Positions 8,786 through 15,752 of a stretch of 64,000 nt of DNA are shown one piece after another. Position numbers and translations under genes: made by a program. Positions within the stretch are counted from its first letter, which is position 1, and every line of letters starts with the position of its first letter. The notes under the pieces were generated by a model. It ran no database searches. It saw nothing but the letters and a program-made list of their open reading frames with translations, and had not been told where the DNA came from. Source of the stretch: Burkholderia anthina (lineage in GTDB: Bacteria; Pseudomonadota; Gammaproteobacteria; Burkholderiales; Burkholderiaceae); assembly GCF_902498995.1 (NCBI RefSeq), contig NZ_CABVLY010000001.1, forward strand, positions 524,444 through 588,443. The letters run 5' to 3'.

Positions 8786-9367
8786 TTACTTGGCTGCGTC
8801 GGGTGCCCACTTGTCGCGGGCGGGTGGCTGATAGCGGCGCAGCCGGTCGATCAGCGCGACGGGTTCGGACTCGACGCACAGCGCGTCGAAATAGGCCGGG
8901 CGCATGAAGCCTTCGTCGACCGTATGGCGCAGCAGCGCGATCAGCGGATCGTAGAAGCCATCGATGTTGTACACCGCGACCGGCTTGCGGTGATAGCCGA
9001 GCTGCGCCCACGTATAGACCTCGAACAGCTCCTCGAGCGTGCCGGCACCGCCGGGCATCGCGACGAACGCGTCGGAGAGGTCGGCCATCATCTTCTTGCG
9101 GTGGTGCATGTCTGGCACGACGTGCAGTTCGGACAGCCCCGTATGACCGACTTCCTTGTCGACGAGCAACTCGGGGATCACGCCCACGGCACGGCCGCCG
9201 ACGGCCATCACTTCATCGGCGATCACGCCCATCAGGCCGACGCGGCCGCCGCCGTAGACGAGCGTGAGGTCCGCCTCGACGAGTGCGCGGCCGAACGCGC
9301 GCGCGGCGTCCGCATAGACCGGCCGCACGCCGGACGACGAGCCGCAATAAACGCAGACTGCCTTCAT
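8786..9367 (-). CDS. LOG family nucleotide phosphoribohydrolase (TIGR00730)
   Basis: This 193-residue Rossmann protein has GGGRVGLMG (39-47) and the diagnostic PGGAGTLEE (105-113) of LOG/YvdD-type proteins. These hydrolyse nucleoside 5'-monophosphates to free base and ribose 5-phosphate, including cytokinin ribotides in plant-associated organisms. The start overlaps the tetR stop by 4 nt, so translation is coupled. Upstream in-frame codons belong to tetR sequence in another frame and are not part of the protein. Confidence 0.85.
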   Translation of the reverse strand: MKAVCVYCGSSSGVRPVYADAARAFGRALVEADLTLVYGGGRVGLMGVIADEVMAVGGRAVGVIPELLVDKEVGHTGLSELHVVPDMHHRKKMMADLSDAFVAMPGGAGTLEELFEVYTWAQLGYHRKPVAVYNIDGFYDPLIALLRHTVDEGFMRPAYFDALCVESEPVALIDRLRRYQPPARDKWAPDAAK

Positions 9368-10119
9368 TGTTTCGTGTCCTTCGCGGCGGGCTTGGCGGCG
9401 ACCGGGCTGCCCGCGGCGCGTGGCGAACCGTCGCGCGGCGGCAGGTAGTCGGTGAATTCGCGCTTGGGCAGCTTGCCGGAGACGAGATCGTCGAATAGCT
9501 GGCGCGAGCGGCCGCGCAAGTAGGGCGCCATGACGGAGATCACGTGCATGCTCACCTGGTGCAGCTCTTCGCGGATCGCATCCTGGTCGTTGTATTTGCG
9601 CGGATGCATCACGTACTGATACGACAGCCAGTACGTGGAGATCACCGCCATGTTGGTGGCGATGACTTCGATCTCGGCGGGCGTCGCGACCATTTCGGCG
9701 TCGGAGACGAGCAGCTCGCACATGTCGTGCGCGAAGCGCACCTTGTGGCTGATGATCTGCTTGAAGTGCGTCTCGAGCGTGCGGTTGCGCGCGAGCAGGT
9801 CGTTGAGGTCGCGATACAGGAACCGGTAGGTCCACATGAAATCGGCCATGTACTGCAGGTACGACCAGGTCTCGTCGATCGTCGGACGGTGATCTTCGGG
9901 AAAGCGCAGCCGCCGTTCGATCTGCTGCTCGAACTGCGCGAAGATGCTGTTGATGATGTCGTCCTTGTTGCGGAAATGGTAGTACAGGTTGCCTGGACTG
10001 ATTTCCATTTCCTCGGCGATCGTCGTGGTCGTGACGTTCGGCTCGCCGATCTCGTTGAAGAGTTTCAACGACAACTCGAGAATCCGTTCGCGCGTGCGGC
10101 GGGGAGGTTTCGCTTCCAT
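9364..10119 (-). CDS. TetR family transcriptional regulator
   Basis: This 251-residue protein has an N-terminal helix-turn-helix (about residues 8-55; TTTTIAEEMEISPGNLYYHFRNKDDI) and a larger, ligand-binding-like C-terminal domain with a short Ala/Lys-rich tail. TetR proteins generally repress by binding palindromes near promoters. Here a 12-bp perfect palindrome abuts its own -10 box, so autoregulation of the tetR-LOG-SDR operon is plausible. The effector is unknown. Confidence 0.87.
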   Translation of the reverse strand: MEAKPPRRTRERILELSLKLFNEIGEPNVTTTTIAEEMEISPGNLYYHFRNKDDIINSIFAQFEQQIERRLRFPEDHRPTIDETWSYLQYMADFMWTYRFLYRDLNDLLARNRTLETHFKQIISHKVRFAHDMCELLVSDAEMVATPAEIEVIATNMAVISTYWLSYQYVMHPRKYNDQDAIREELHQVSMHVISVMAPYLRGRSRQLFDDLVSGKLPKREFTDYLPPRDGSPRAAGSPVAAKPAAKDTKQ

Positions 10120-10213
10120 GTCGTCCGGCCCTGTGTGTGCCGGACTGGCGGGCGCTGCAATCGATGCTGCGAGATTCGTCCGGCGCGGGTTGCTGTTCTA
10201 AGTCTAGCGGACG

Positions 10214-10230
10214 ATTATAAACCGCGGTTT
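10214..10230 (-). promoter_or_regulatory. tetR promoter -10 with overlapping palindrome
   Basis: On the minus strand a perfect TATAAT (10214-10219) lies about 95 nt before the tetR start. It directly abuts the perfect palindrome AAACCGCGGTTT (10219-10230), which occupies the spacer. That is the usual place for an autoregulatory TetR operator. No strong -35 is visible. Confidence 0.5.
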
Positions 10231-10300
10231 CCTTACATCGGGCGCATTTCGTCATCGCAATGCGTGCGGCGCATGGTGCGCCGCCGCATGCAGGCGTCCG

Positions 10301-10837
10301 CTAGAAGCCGAGCCAGTGCGCGACCACCGGGCCGAGCACGAAGCCCCACGTCGTCACGCACGCGAACAGCGCGACCGTGACCGCCGCGCTGCCGAGGTCC
10401 TTCGCGCGCTTCGACAACTCGTGGCGCTCGAGCGAGATGCGGTCGATCGCGGCCTCGACGCTCGAGTTCAGCAGCTCGACGATCAGCACGAGCAGCACCG
10501 AGCCGATCAGCAGCGCGCGCGATGCGGCCGGGACCGGAGAAAACGCGCCGATCGGCAGCATCACCGCGGCGAGCGTCAGCTCCTGGCGAAACGCGCTTTC
10601 CTCGCGGATCGCGACGCGAAAACCGTTCAGCGAATGCTTGAGCGCGTACCACGCACGGGTGATGCCGCGGTGGCGCTTGTACGGGTTCGGTGCGAGCGGC
10701 GCCAGACGATCGTCGGGGCCGAGCGGCTCGTGCGGATGCACGTCCGCGTCGGCGTGCGGCTCTTCTTCGTCGAACGGCCGATGCGGTTGCGCCGCGGTGG
10801 CAGGGGGCGGGGTCTTGTCGTTCAGGTCTCGTTTCAA
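10301..10837 (-). CDS. dgkA: Diacylglycerol kinase
   Basis: This is a 178-residue DgkA-type membrane kinase that phosphorylates diacylglycerol to phosphatidic acid. Three TM helices are visible, and the family signature (EESAFRQE, then VELLNSSVEAAIDR and KDLGSAAV) carries the conserved Glu/Asn residues. An extra polar, acidic, His-rich N-terminus of about 55 residues precedes the core. The likely start is a TTG overlapping the stop of the preceding glycosyltransferase (TTGA) with AAGGTG upstream; a GTG about 35 codons in is an alternative. It is the last gene of the plcP-like/GT4/dgkA operon. Confidence 0.85.
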   Translation of the reverse strand: MKRDLNDKTPPPATAAQPHRPFDEEEPHADADVHPHEPLGPDDRLAPLAPNPYKRHRGITRAWYALKHSLNGFRVAIREESAFRQELTLAAVMLPIGAFSPVPAASRALLIGSVLLVLIVELLNSSVEAAIDRISLERHELSKRAKDLGSAAVTVALFACVTTWGFVLGPVVAHWLGF

Positions 10838-11868
10838 ACGGCGGCACCTTCGGCGGGCGAGTACGCGGTCTTCGGCAGCGGCTTCAGATGCGACGCGAAT
10901 TGCTCGGACGCCGCGCGCCACGAGAAGCGTTCCGCCCATGCGCGCGCGGTTTCGCGTTCGATCTTCAGCGCTTCGAGGCAGGCTTCCTGCAGATCCTCGT
11001 GCATCGCGCCGGCGTCGCCCCCGCCGAGCACGTCGATCGGGCCTGTCACGGGGTACGCGGCAACCGGCGTGCCGCATGCGAGGGCCTCGAGCAGCACGAG
11101 GCCGAACGTGTCGGTGCGACTCGGAAACACGAACACGTCGGCCGCAGCATACACCTTGGCGAGCTCGGCTTGCGACAGGACGCCGAGATAGTTTGCTTCC
11201 GGGTAGCGCGACTTCAGTTCCGCGAGCGCGGGGCCTTCGCCCGCGACCCATTTCGAGCCGGGCAGGTCCAGCCGCAGGAATGCCTCGACGTTCTTTTCGA
11301 TCGCGACGCGTCCGACGTACAGGAAGATCGGTCGTGCGGTATTGAGCACTTTCGACTCCATCGGCCGGAAGATGTCGAGGTCGACGCCGCGCGTCCACAG
11401 CACGACGTTCGTGAAGCCGAATTTCTCGAGGTCCTGCTTCACGACCGGGGTCGGCGCCATCACCGCGAGCGACGGCCCGTGGAACCAGTGCAGGAAGCGG
11501 TAGGTTGCCGCCAGCGGGATGCCGAAGCGCGCCTGCACGTATTCCGGAAAGCGCGTGTGATACGCGGTCGTATACGGCAGCTTGCGGGCGCGCGCATAGC
11601 GTCGCGCGGCGAGGCCGAGCGGGCCTTCGGTCGCGATGTGCAGCGCATCGGGCGCGAACGCGTCGATCCGCGCGCGCAGCTTGCGGTACGGCAGGATCGA
11701 CAGGCGGATCTCGGGATAGGTCGGGCAGGGCAGCGTGCGAAATTCCAGCGGCGTCAGCATTTCGACCCGATGGCCGAGCGCGGTGAGTTCGTGCGTCGTG
11801 CTCTTCAGCGTGCGCACGACGCCGTTGACCTGCGGTTCCCACGCGTCGGTGACGATCATGATCTTCAT
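10834..11868 (-). CDS. GT4 family glycosyltransferase, Agt/SqdX-like
   Basis: This 344-residue GT-B glycosyltransferase has an N-terminal acceptor domain (VTDAWEPQVNGVVRT), GRVAIEKNVEAFL at the start of the donor domain, GEGP, and a C-terminal PSRTDTFGLVLLEALACGTPV with the nucleotide-sugar acidic motif. It resembles glycolipid synthases such as SqdX, MgtA and the Agt enzymes that glycosylate diacylglycerol. It sits between a PlcP-like phosphoesterase (28 nt upstream) and diacylglycerol kinase (overlapping), which supports a lipid acceptor. Sugar and product are unproven. Confidence 0.75.
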   Translation of the reverse strand: MKIMIVTDAWEPQVNGVVRTLKSTTHELTALGHRVEMLTPLEFRTLPCPTYPEIRLSILPYRKLRARIDAFAPDALHIATEGPLGLAARRYARARKLPYTTAYHTRFPEYVQARFGIPLAATYRFLHWFHGPSLAVMAPTPVVKQDLEKFGFTNVVLWTRGVDLDIFRPMESKVLNTARPIFLYVGRVAIEKNVEAFLRLDLPGSKWVAGEGPALAELKSRYPEANYLGVLSQAELAKVYAAADVFVFPSRTDTFGLVLLEALACGTPVAAYPVTGPIDVLGGGDAGAMHEDLQEACLEALKIERETARAWAERFSWRAASEQFASHLKPLPKTAYSPAEGAAV

Positions 11869-11896
11869 CGCGGCATGTGTCCTGTAAGTGGTTGTG

Positions 11897-12835
11897 TCAG
11901 GCGGTGGCCTTGGCCTTGCGCGACGGGGCTGCGGTCGGCGCGGTGCGCATCGCCGTCCAGTAGACGATCTTCAGTTCGCCTTCCGTCGTTTCGACGAGCG
12001 CGGACAGGCTTTCGACCCAGTCGCCGTCGTTGCAGTACAGCACGCCGTCGATGTCGCGGATCTCCGCCTTGTGGATGTGTCCGCATACGACGCCGTCGCA
12101 GCCGCGGCGGCGTGCTTCGTCGGTCATCACGGTCTCGAACTGCGAGATGAAGTTGACCGCGTTCTTCACCTGGTGCTTCAGGTACTGCGACAGCGACCAG
12201 TACTGAAACCCGAGGCGGCTGCGGATCCGGTTGAACCAGCGGTTCAGCACGAGGATCAGCGTATAGAGCGTGTCGCCGAGGTACGCGAGCCATTTCGCGT
12301 GCTGGATCACGCCGTCGAACAGGTCGCCGTGCACGATCCACAAACGTTTTCCCGCGAGCGTCGTGTGAAATGCCTCGCCGCGCACCTGGATGTCGCCGAA
12401 CGCGAGGTCGCAGAACTGGCGCGCACCTTCGTCGTGATTGCCGGGGATGTAGACGACCTGGGTGCCCTTGCGCGCCTTGCGCAGGATCTTCTGCACGACG
12501 TCGTTGTGCGCCTGCGGCCAGTACCAGCCCTTCTTCAGTTGCCAGCCGTCGATGATGTCGCCGACCAGGTACAGGTATTCGGAATCGTTGTGGCGCAGGA
12601 AGTCGAGCAGGTACGGCGCCTGGCAGCCGCTCGAGCCGAGATGGATGTCGGACAGCCAGATGGTGCGGTAGCGATGGGTGGACGAGTCGGAGTCGTCGCG
12701 CTGCGACGCATGCGCGGCAGGGGGCTCATCCGACGACAGCGCGTCGGTTGTGGCCGCCCCGGACAGGAAGGCGGTGGCGGCGCGGGCGCCGAGCGGTTGA
12801 CGGAACAGGGAGGTCGCGGACGTTTTCTGGCCCAT
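11897..12835 (-). CDS. PlcP-like metallophosphoesterase (COG2908)
   Basis: This 312-residue calcineurin-type phosphoesterase has SDIHLG (62-67), GDIIDGW (92-98), GNHDE (132-136), HGDLFDG and GHIHKAE further on, all metal-binding blocks intact. Annotation pipelines would call it UDP-2,3-diacylglucosamine diphosphatase. However, the length, the WYWPQAHNDVVQKILRKARKG block and the FQYWSLSQYLKHQVKNAVNFI block match, as I recall them, the PlcP phospholipase C group of rhizobia and marine bacteria rather than the short LpxH. PlcP releases diacylglycerol from membrane phospholipids under phosphate limitation. The start at MGQ was chosen; upstream in-frame codons run into the promoter and Pho-box region. 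Confidence 0.7.
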   Translation of the reverse strand: MGQKTSATSLFRQPLGARAATAFLSGAATTDALSSDEPPAAHASQRDDSDSSTHRYRTIWLSDIHLGSSGCQAPYLLDFLRHNDSEYLYLVGDIIDGWQLKKGWYWPQAHNDVVQKILRKARKGTQVVYIPGNHDEGARQFCDLAFGDIQVRGEAFHTTLAGKRLWIVHGDLFDGVIQHAKWLAYLGDTLYTLILVLNRWFNRIRSRLGFQYWSLSQYLKHQVKNAVNFISQFETVMTDEARRRGCDGVVCGHIHKAEIRDIDGVLYCNDGDWVESLSALVETTEGELKIVYWTAMRTAPTAAPSRKAKATA

Positions 12836-12881
12836 GCATGACTCGCGCCGGTTGACAGTACAGGCATTGCGCCATGCGGGC

Positions 12882-12899
12882 GTGACTGTGCCGTGACAG
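12882..12899 (-). promoter_or_regulatory. Candidate PHO box upstream of the plcP-like operon
   Basis: Read on the minus strand this is CTGTCAC, 4 nt, CAGTCAC: two 7-bp half-sites with the exact spacing of the PhoB site (consensus CTGTCAT-N4-CTGTCAT), matching 6/7 and 5/7. It ends 47 nt before the start codon. A further CTGTCAA half-site is at 12852-12858. The same bases also form a 9-bp inverted repeat (12881-12904), so a hairpin or a different palindromic operator is the main alternative reading. Confidence 0.55.
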
Positions 12900-13105
12900 T
12901 CACGAGACGTTCTTATTACCACCGTTGCGGCATGTTTAGCGGTGAGTGCGGCGGCGTTGCGTAACCTGCCGAACCGACGGATTTTTCTTCGACGGATAAG
13001 TCGCGCGCAGCGGCCGCGCAAGCGTCTTCGTGGATTTTCGTCTGATGGATGCGCGCAGGCGGCTGCGGCGGCGCGGGCCGCGCGATGCGTCGGTGCGTGA
13101 GCCGC

Positions 13106-13615
13106 TCAGCGTGGAATGGCGACGATGCGCGTACGGGCGAGACGGTCGTGCGGGAACTGGCGATCGCCGTGCAGACGGGCCGCGCCGGCCCACACGGCGA
13201 TCCATGCGGCGGTGAGCGCGAGCGTGACGGGCACCGACAGGCCGAGCAGCGGGTGCAGCGCGAGCGGCGGCAGGAACCACAGCCAGCCGAGCACATAGCG
13301 AACGAGCGCGTGAACGGCGTTCAGCGGCCTGCCGCTCGACGACTCGAGCCGCAGCCGCCACGTCTTCATCGGCAGCGTCTGGCCGCCGTGGGTCCAGAAC
13401 CAGACGAAATACGCGCCGACGACGAGCGCGATCCACGCGGCGAGGAGATTGTGGTGAACGAGGCCGTTGCGCTGCTGCGTCGCGAGACCGAACGCGAGCC
13501 CCGCGAAGAACACGATGCCGAACAGCAGCACGGCTTCGTACAGCAGCGCCGCGAGACGCCGCCGCACGGACGGCGTGGCGACGGCCGTGGCCTGGGGCGC
13601 GGGGGCGTTCGCCAC
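13106..13615 (-). CDS. RDD family membrane protein
   Basis: This 169-residue protein has the RDD pattern: an Arg-rich start to helix 1 (SVRRRLAALLYEAVLLFGIVFF), a second helix (about 60-75), the conserved TLPMKTWRLRLES segment and C-terminal helices (about 110-145). RDD proteins are small inner-membrane proteins; some exchange Na+/H+, most are uncharacterised. It is the last gene of the sigma factor operon, starting 6 nt after the DUF3106 stop. The first 15 residues are Ala/Pro-rich. Confidence 0.8.
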   Translation of the reverse strand: MANAPAPQATAVATPSVRRRLAALLYEAVLLFGIVFFAGLAFGLATQQRNGLVHHNLLAAWIALVVGAYFVWFWTHGGQTLPMKTWRLRLESSSGRPLNAVHALVRYVLGWLWFLPPLALHPLLGLSVPVTLALTAAWIAVWAGAARLHGDRQFPHDRLARTRIVAIPR

Positions 13616-13621
13616 GGCCGC

Positions 13622-14389
13622 TCAGGAACCCTTGAAGAGCGACGGCGCGTCGGCGGGCGACACGGGCGTGACGGCGGCCGGCGCCGGGGCAGCCCCCGAC
13701 GTGGACGACGCGGCGGCGGGCGACGCGCCTGCACCGGCCGACGCGGGTGCAGGCGCCGGTGCGGGTGCCGGATTGCTGGCCGGATGCTCGTGCGAATTGA
13801 CGAGGCGGCGCACGTCGCGGTCGGCGACGGTCGGCGGCGCACTGACGACGCTCGGCCGGCGGCGGCGCTCGGCCGCCGCGAGGCGTTCCTTCTGTTCTTC
13901 GGGCAGTTGCTGATAGGCCTTCCATGCACGCTCGCGCGCCTGCGCGGACAGTTCCTTCGCGCTCTGGTAGTTCTCGCGCGCGACGCGGCGCTGCTCGGGC
14001 GTCATCCGCACCCACTCGGACATCCGGTCCTGCAGTCGCTTTTGTGCATCAGGCGTCAATTTCGCGAAACGCGATGCGATCTTCAGCCATTTCCGCTTGC
14101 GGGCGTCGCTGAAGCCGTCCCATTGATCGGCGAACGGCGCGAGCGCCGCATGCTGCGCGGGCGTCAGGCGCGCCCACGACAGCGGGCCGTTGGCGGCCGG
14201 CAGCGGCAGGGGCAGTTGCGGGAGTTCGGGGGTCAGCCCGGCAGCGGCCGAGGTTGGCGCGGGCGCACTGCTGGCCGCGGCGGAAACCGTCGCGGGGGGC
14301 GGGTTGAATCGCGAATAGGTGGCGACGTAGGAAACGGCGATCGCGATCACGCATCCGAAAAATACGGCCAGGCCGCGCTTCTGACTCAC
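13622..14389 (-). CDS. DUF3106 domain protein, membrane-anchored
   Basis: This 255-residue protein has an N-terminal TM/signal-anchor helix (GLAVFFGCVIAIAVSYVATY), a Pro/Ala linker, then a helical, charged DUF3106 region (about 70-165; LSWARLTPAQHAALAPFADQW and several DARKRKW/TPEQRR repeats) and a long Ala/Pro-rich C-terminal tail. The start is GTG, preceded by GAGGGG about 10 nt upstream. The repeated TP-Q/E-R segments recall periplasmic stress proteins of the CpxP/Spy style, which is only a resemblance. It follows DUF3619 and the sigma factor in one operon. Confidence 0.72.
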   Translation of the reverse strand: MSQKRGLAVFFGCVIAIAVSYVATYSRFNPPPATVSAAASSAPAPTSAAAGLTPELPQLPLPLPAANGPLSWARLTPAQHAALAPFADQWDGFSDARKRKWLKIASRFAKLTPDAQKRLQDRMSEWVRMTPEQRRVARENYQSAKELSAQARERAWKAYQQLPEEQKERLAAAERRRRPSVVSAPPTVADRDVRRLVNSHEHPASNPAPAPAPAPASAGAGASPAAASSTSGAAPAPAAVTPVSPADAPSLFKGS

Positions 14390-14415
14390 CCGTGCGATCC
14401 CCTCGTTATTGTCTG

Positions 14416-14841
14416 TTAGCGTGTGTGCGAAAGATACGCGTTGAACCCGTGATCGAGGTACGCGTTCAGCGGCAGGTCGTCGCTGAGCATCGCCGCGTCG
14501 ATGTCGGCGAGTTCCGCGGTCCGTTGCATGTCTTCCCAGTATGCGATGCCGACGAGCCCCGCGAGCAGCACCGCGAGCGGCCATGCGCGCAGCAGGCGGC
14601 GTGTGAACGACGCCGGCGGGCGGCTCGCGGGCGTCGTGCCGTATGCGCCGGCCGTGCCGGCGAAGGCGGGCACGAACACCGGCGCGGTCGCGGCTTCGGG
14701 CTTCTTGCGCGCGAGCGCGGCCCGGCGCGCGGCGGCCAGACGGTCGGTGGTCGCGGCAGGCAGCGCTGCGGCACGTTCGTCCAGCGCGCGGCGAACCTTC
14801 AGCGCGAATTCATGTTCTCGATTTACGGGAGCGGAGCTCAT
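14416..14841 (-). CDS. DUF3619 family protein, possible anti-sigma factor
   Basis: This 141-residue protein has a charged N-terminal half (REHEFALKVRRALDERAAALP) and one TM helix near residues 85-105 (AWPLAVLLAGLVGIAYWED), then a short acidic C-terminus. The family is DUF3619, unknown function. Size, single TM helix and 4-nt overlap with the upstream sigma factor stop make it a candidate anti-sigma factor, although no ZAS zinc motif is present. That role is inference from context. Confidence 0.75.
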   Translation of the reverse strand: MSSAPVNREHEFALKVRRALDERAAALPAATTDRLAAARRAALARKKPEAATAPVFVPAFAGTAGAYGTTPASRPPASFTRRLLRAWPLAVLLAGLVGIAYWEDMQRTAELADIDAAMLSDDLPLNAYLDHGFNAYLSHTR

Positions 14842-15401
14842 AGCGTGATTCCTTTGGCCTTGAGCGCTTGCGCCAGGGTGTGGGTGGCTCGCGAGCAGTG
14901 CGTCTTGACGCTGCCTTCGGAGCACCCCATTGCGGCGGCAGTCTCGGCGACATCCATATCTTCCCAATAACGCATCAGGAACGCTTCCCGTTGACGCGTC
15001 GGAAGTTTCTGGATTTCTTCGTCGATCAGGGCCAGAACCTGCTCGCGTTCGAGACGGTGCTCGCTGCTCTCGACACCTGCATTGTCGTCCGCGGATTCGA
15101 GCGTTTCCAGTGGATCGAAGTCGTCGTCGTCGGTGTTGTTCAGCGACGAGAAGAGCGTGACCCAGGTATTGCGGACCTTCTGCCGGCGGAACCAGTCGTG
15201 GATCGCGTTCTGCAGGATCCGCTGGAACAGCAGCGGCAGTTCGGCCGCCGGCCGGTCGCCGTACTTCTCCGCCAGCTTGATCATCGCGTCCTGGACGATG
15301 TCGAGCGACGCATCGTCGTCACGCACGGCGTACGCAGCCTGCTTGAACGCGCGCCTTTCGACGCCCGCCAGAAAGTCGGCGAGTTCCTTGTCTGATGCCA
15401 T
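14838..15401 (-). CDS. ECF-type RNA polymerase sigma factor
   Basis: This 187-residue sigma-70 family ECF protein has region 2 at about 15-75 (SLDIVQDAMIKLAEKYGD ... LLFQRILQNAIHDWFRR), an acidic linker, and region 4 at about 125-180 (LPTRQREAFLMRYWEDMDVAETAAAMGCSEGSVKTHCSRA). The start is uncertain: MASDKEL gives the usual length but the GGA lies too close, and an upstream ATG would add 25 unconserved-looking residues. It heads an operon with DUF3619, DUF3106 and RDD genes, so its signal probably involves the envelope. Confidence 0.85.
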   Translation of the reverse strand: MASDKELADFLAGVERRAFKQAAYAVRDDDASLDIVQDAMIKLAEKYGDRPAAELPLLFQRILQNAIHDWFRRQKVRNTWVTLFSSLNNTDDDDFDPLETLESADDNAGVESSEHRLEREQVLALIDEEIQKLPTRQREAFLMRYWEDMDVAETAAAMGCSEGSVKTHCSRATHTLAQALKAKGITL

Positions 15402-15578
15402 TCCGTAAAGGTATGCGCTGCGGACTGCGGCGTGTGAAAGGTCGAAAAATTTCGTAAAACCCGCGGATGCTAACAAATTTTCGCGTGACTGGGCACCGGT
15501 GGCGGCGCGCTACGTTGCGCGCGAGCCGCGTCCGCGGGCCGTGCGGCGGCGCGCATGATGCGCTGCGGGATATTTTGC

Positions 15579-15607
15579 TTGACGGCCCCATCATGACCCG
15601 CTATCGT
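15579..15607 (+). promoter_or_regulatory. ilvI promoter
   Basis: TTGACG, 17 nt, TATCGT is a good sigma-70 match. It places the start near 15614 and gives an untranslated leader of about 139 nt before ilvI. Confidence 0.6.
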
Positions 15608-15613
15608 CAGCGA

Positions 15614-15752
15614 TTCGCAACATGAAGTGATGGTCTCATTTGAGGCTGGCCCAAGAAGCCCGCCCTTCAACTGGACGCGCCGCTTGAACCCGAGCCACAA
15701 GCCCGGCAGAGAGCACCCGATCAATTTTTTGCCGAAAATTCGAAAGGTCAAA
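15614..15752 (+). other. ilvI 5' leader
   Basis: This is a long leader between the predicted promoter and ilvI. It has no stop codon in the ilvI frame from 15627, so an N-terminally extended protein cannot be excluded by frame alone. No Leu/Val/Ile-rich leader peptide is visible. A short A/T hairpin (AATTTT with AAAATT) near 15723-15740 precedes the ribosome binding site. Cis-regulatory RNAs are known upstream of beta-proteobacterial acetolactate synthase genes; whether this is one cannot be decided by eye. Confidence 0.35.

Noticed and set aside
11897..12835. Simple annotation as the lipid A enzyme LpxH
   Set aside because: The length and internal blocks fit the PlcP-like branch better, and the neighbours are a glycosyltransferase and diacylglycerol kinase; kept as an alternative only.
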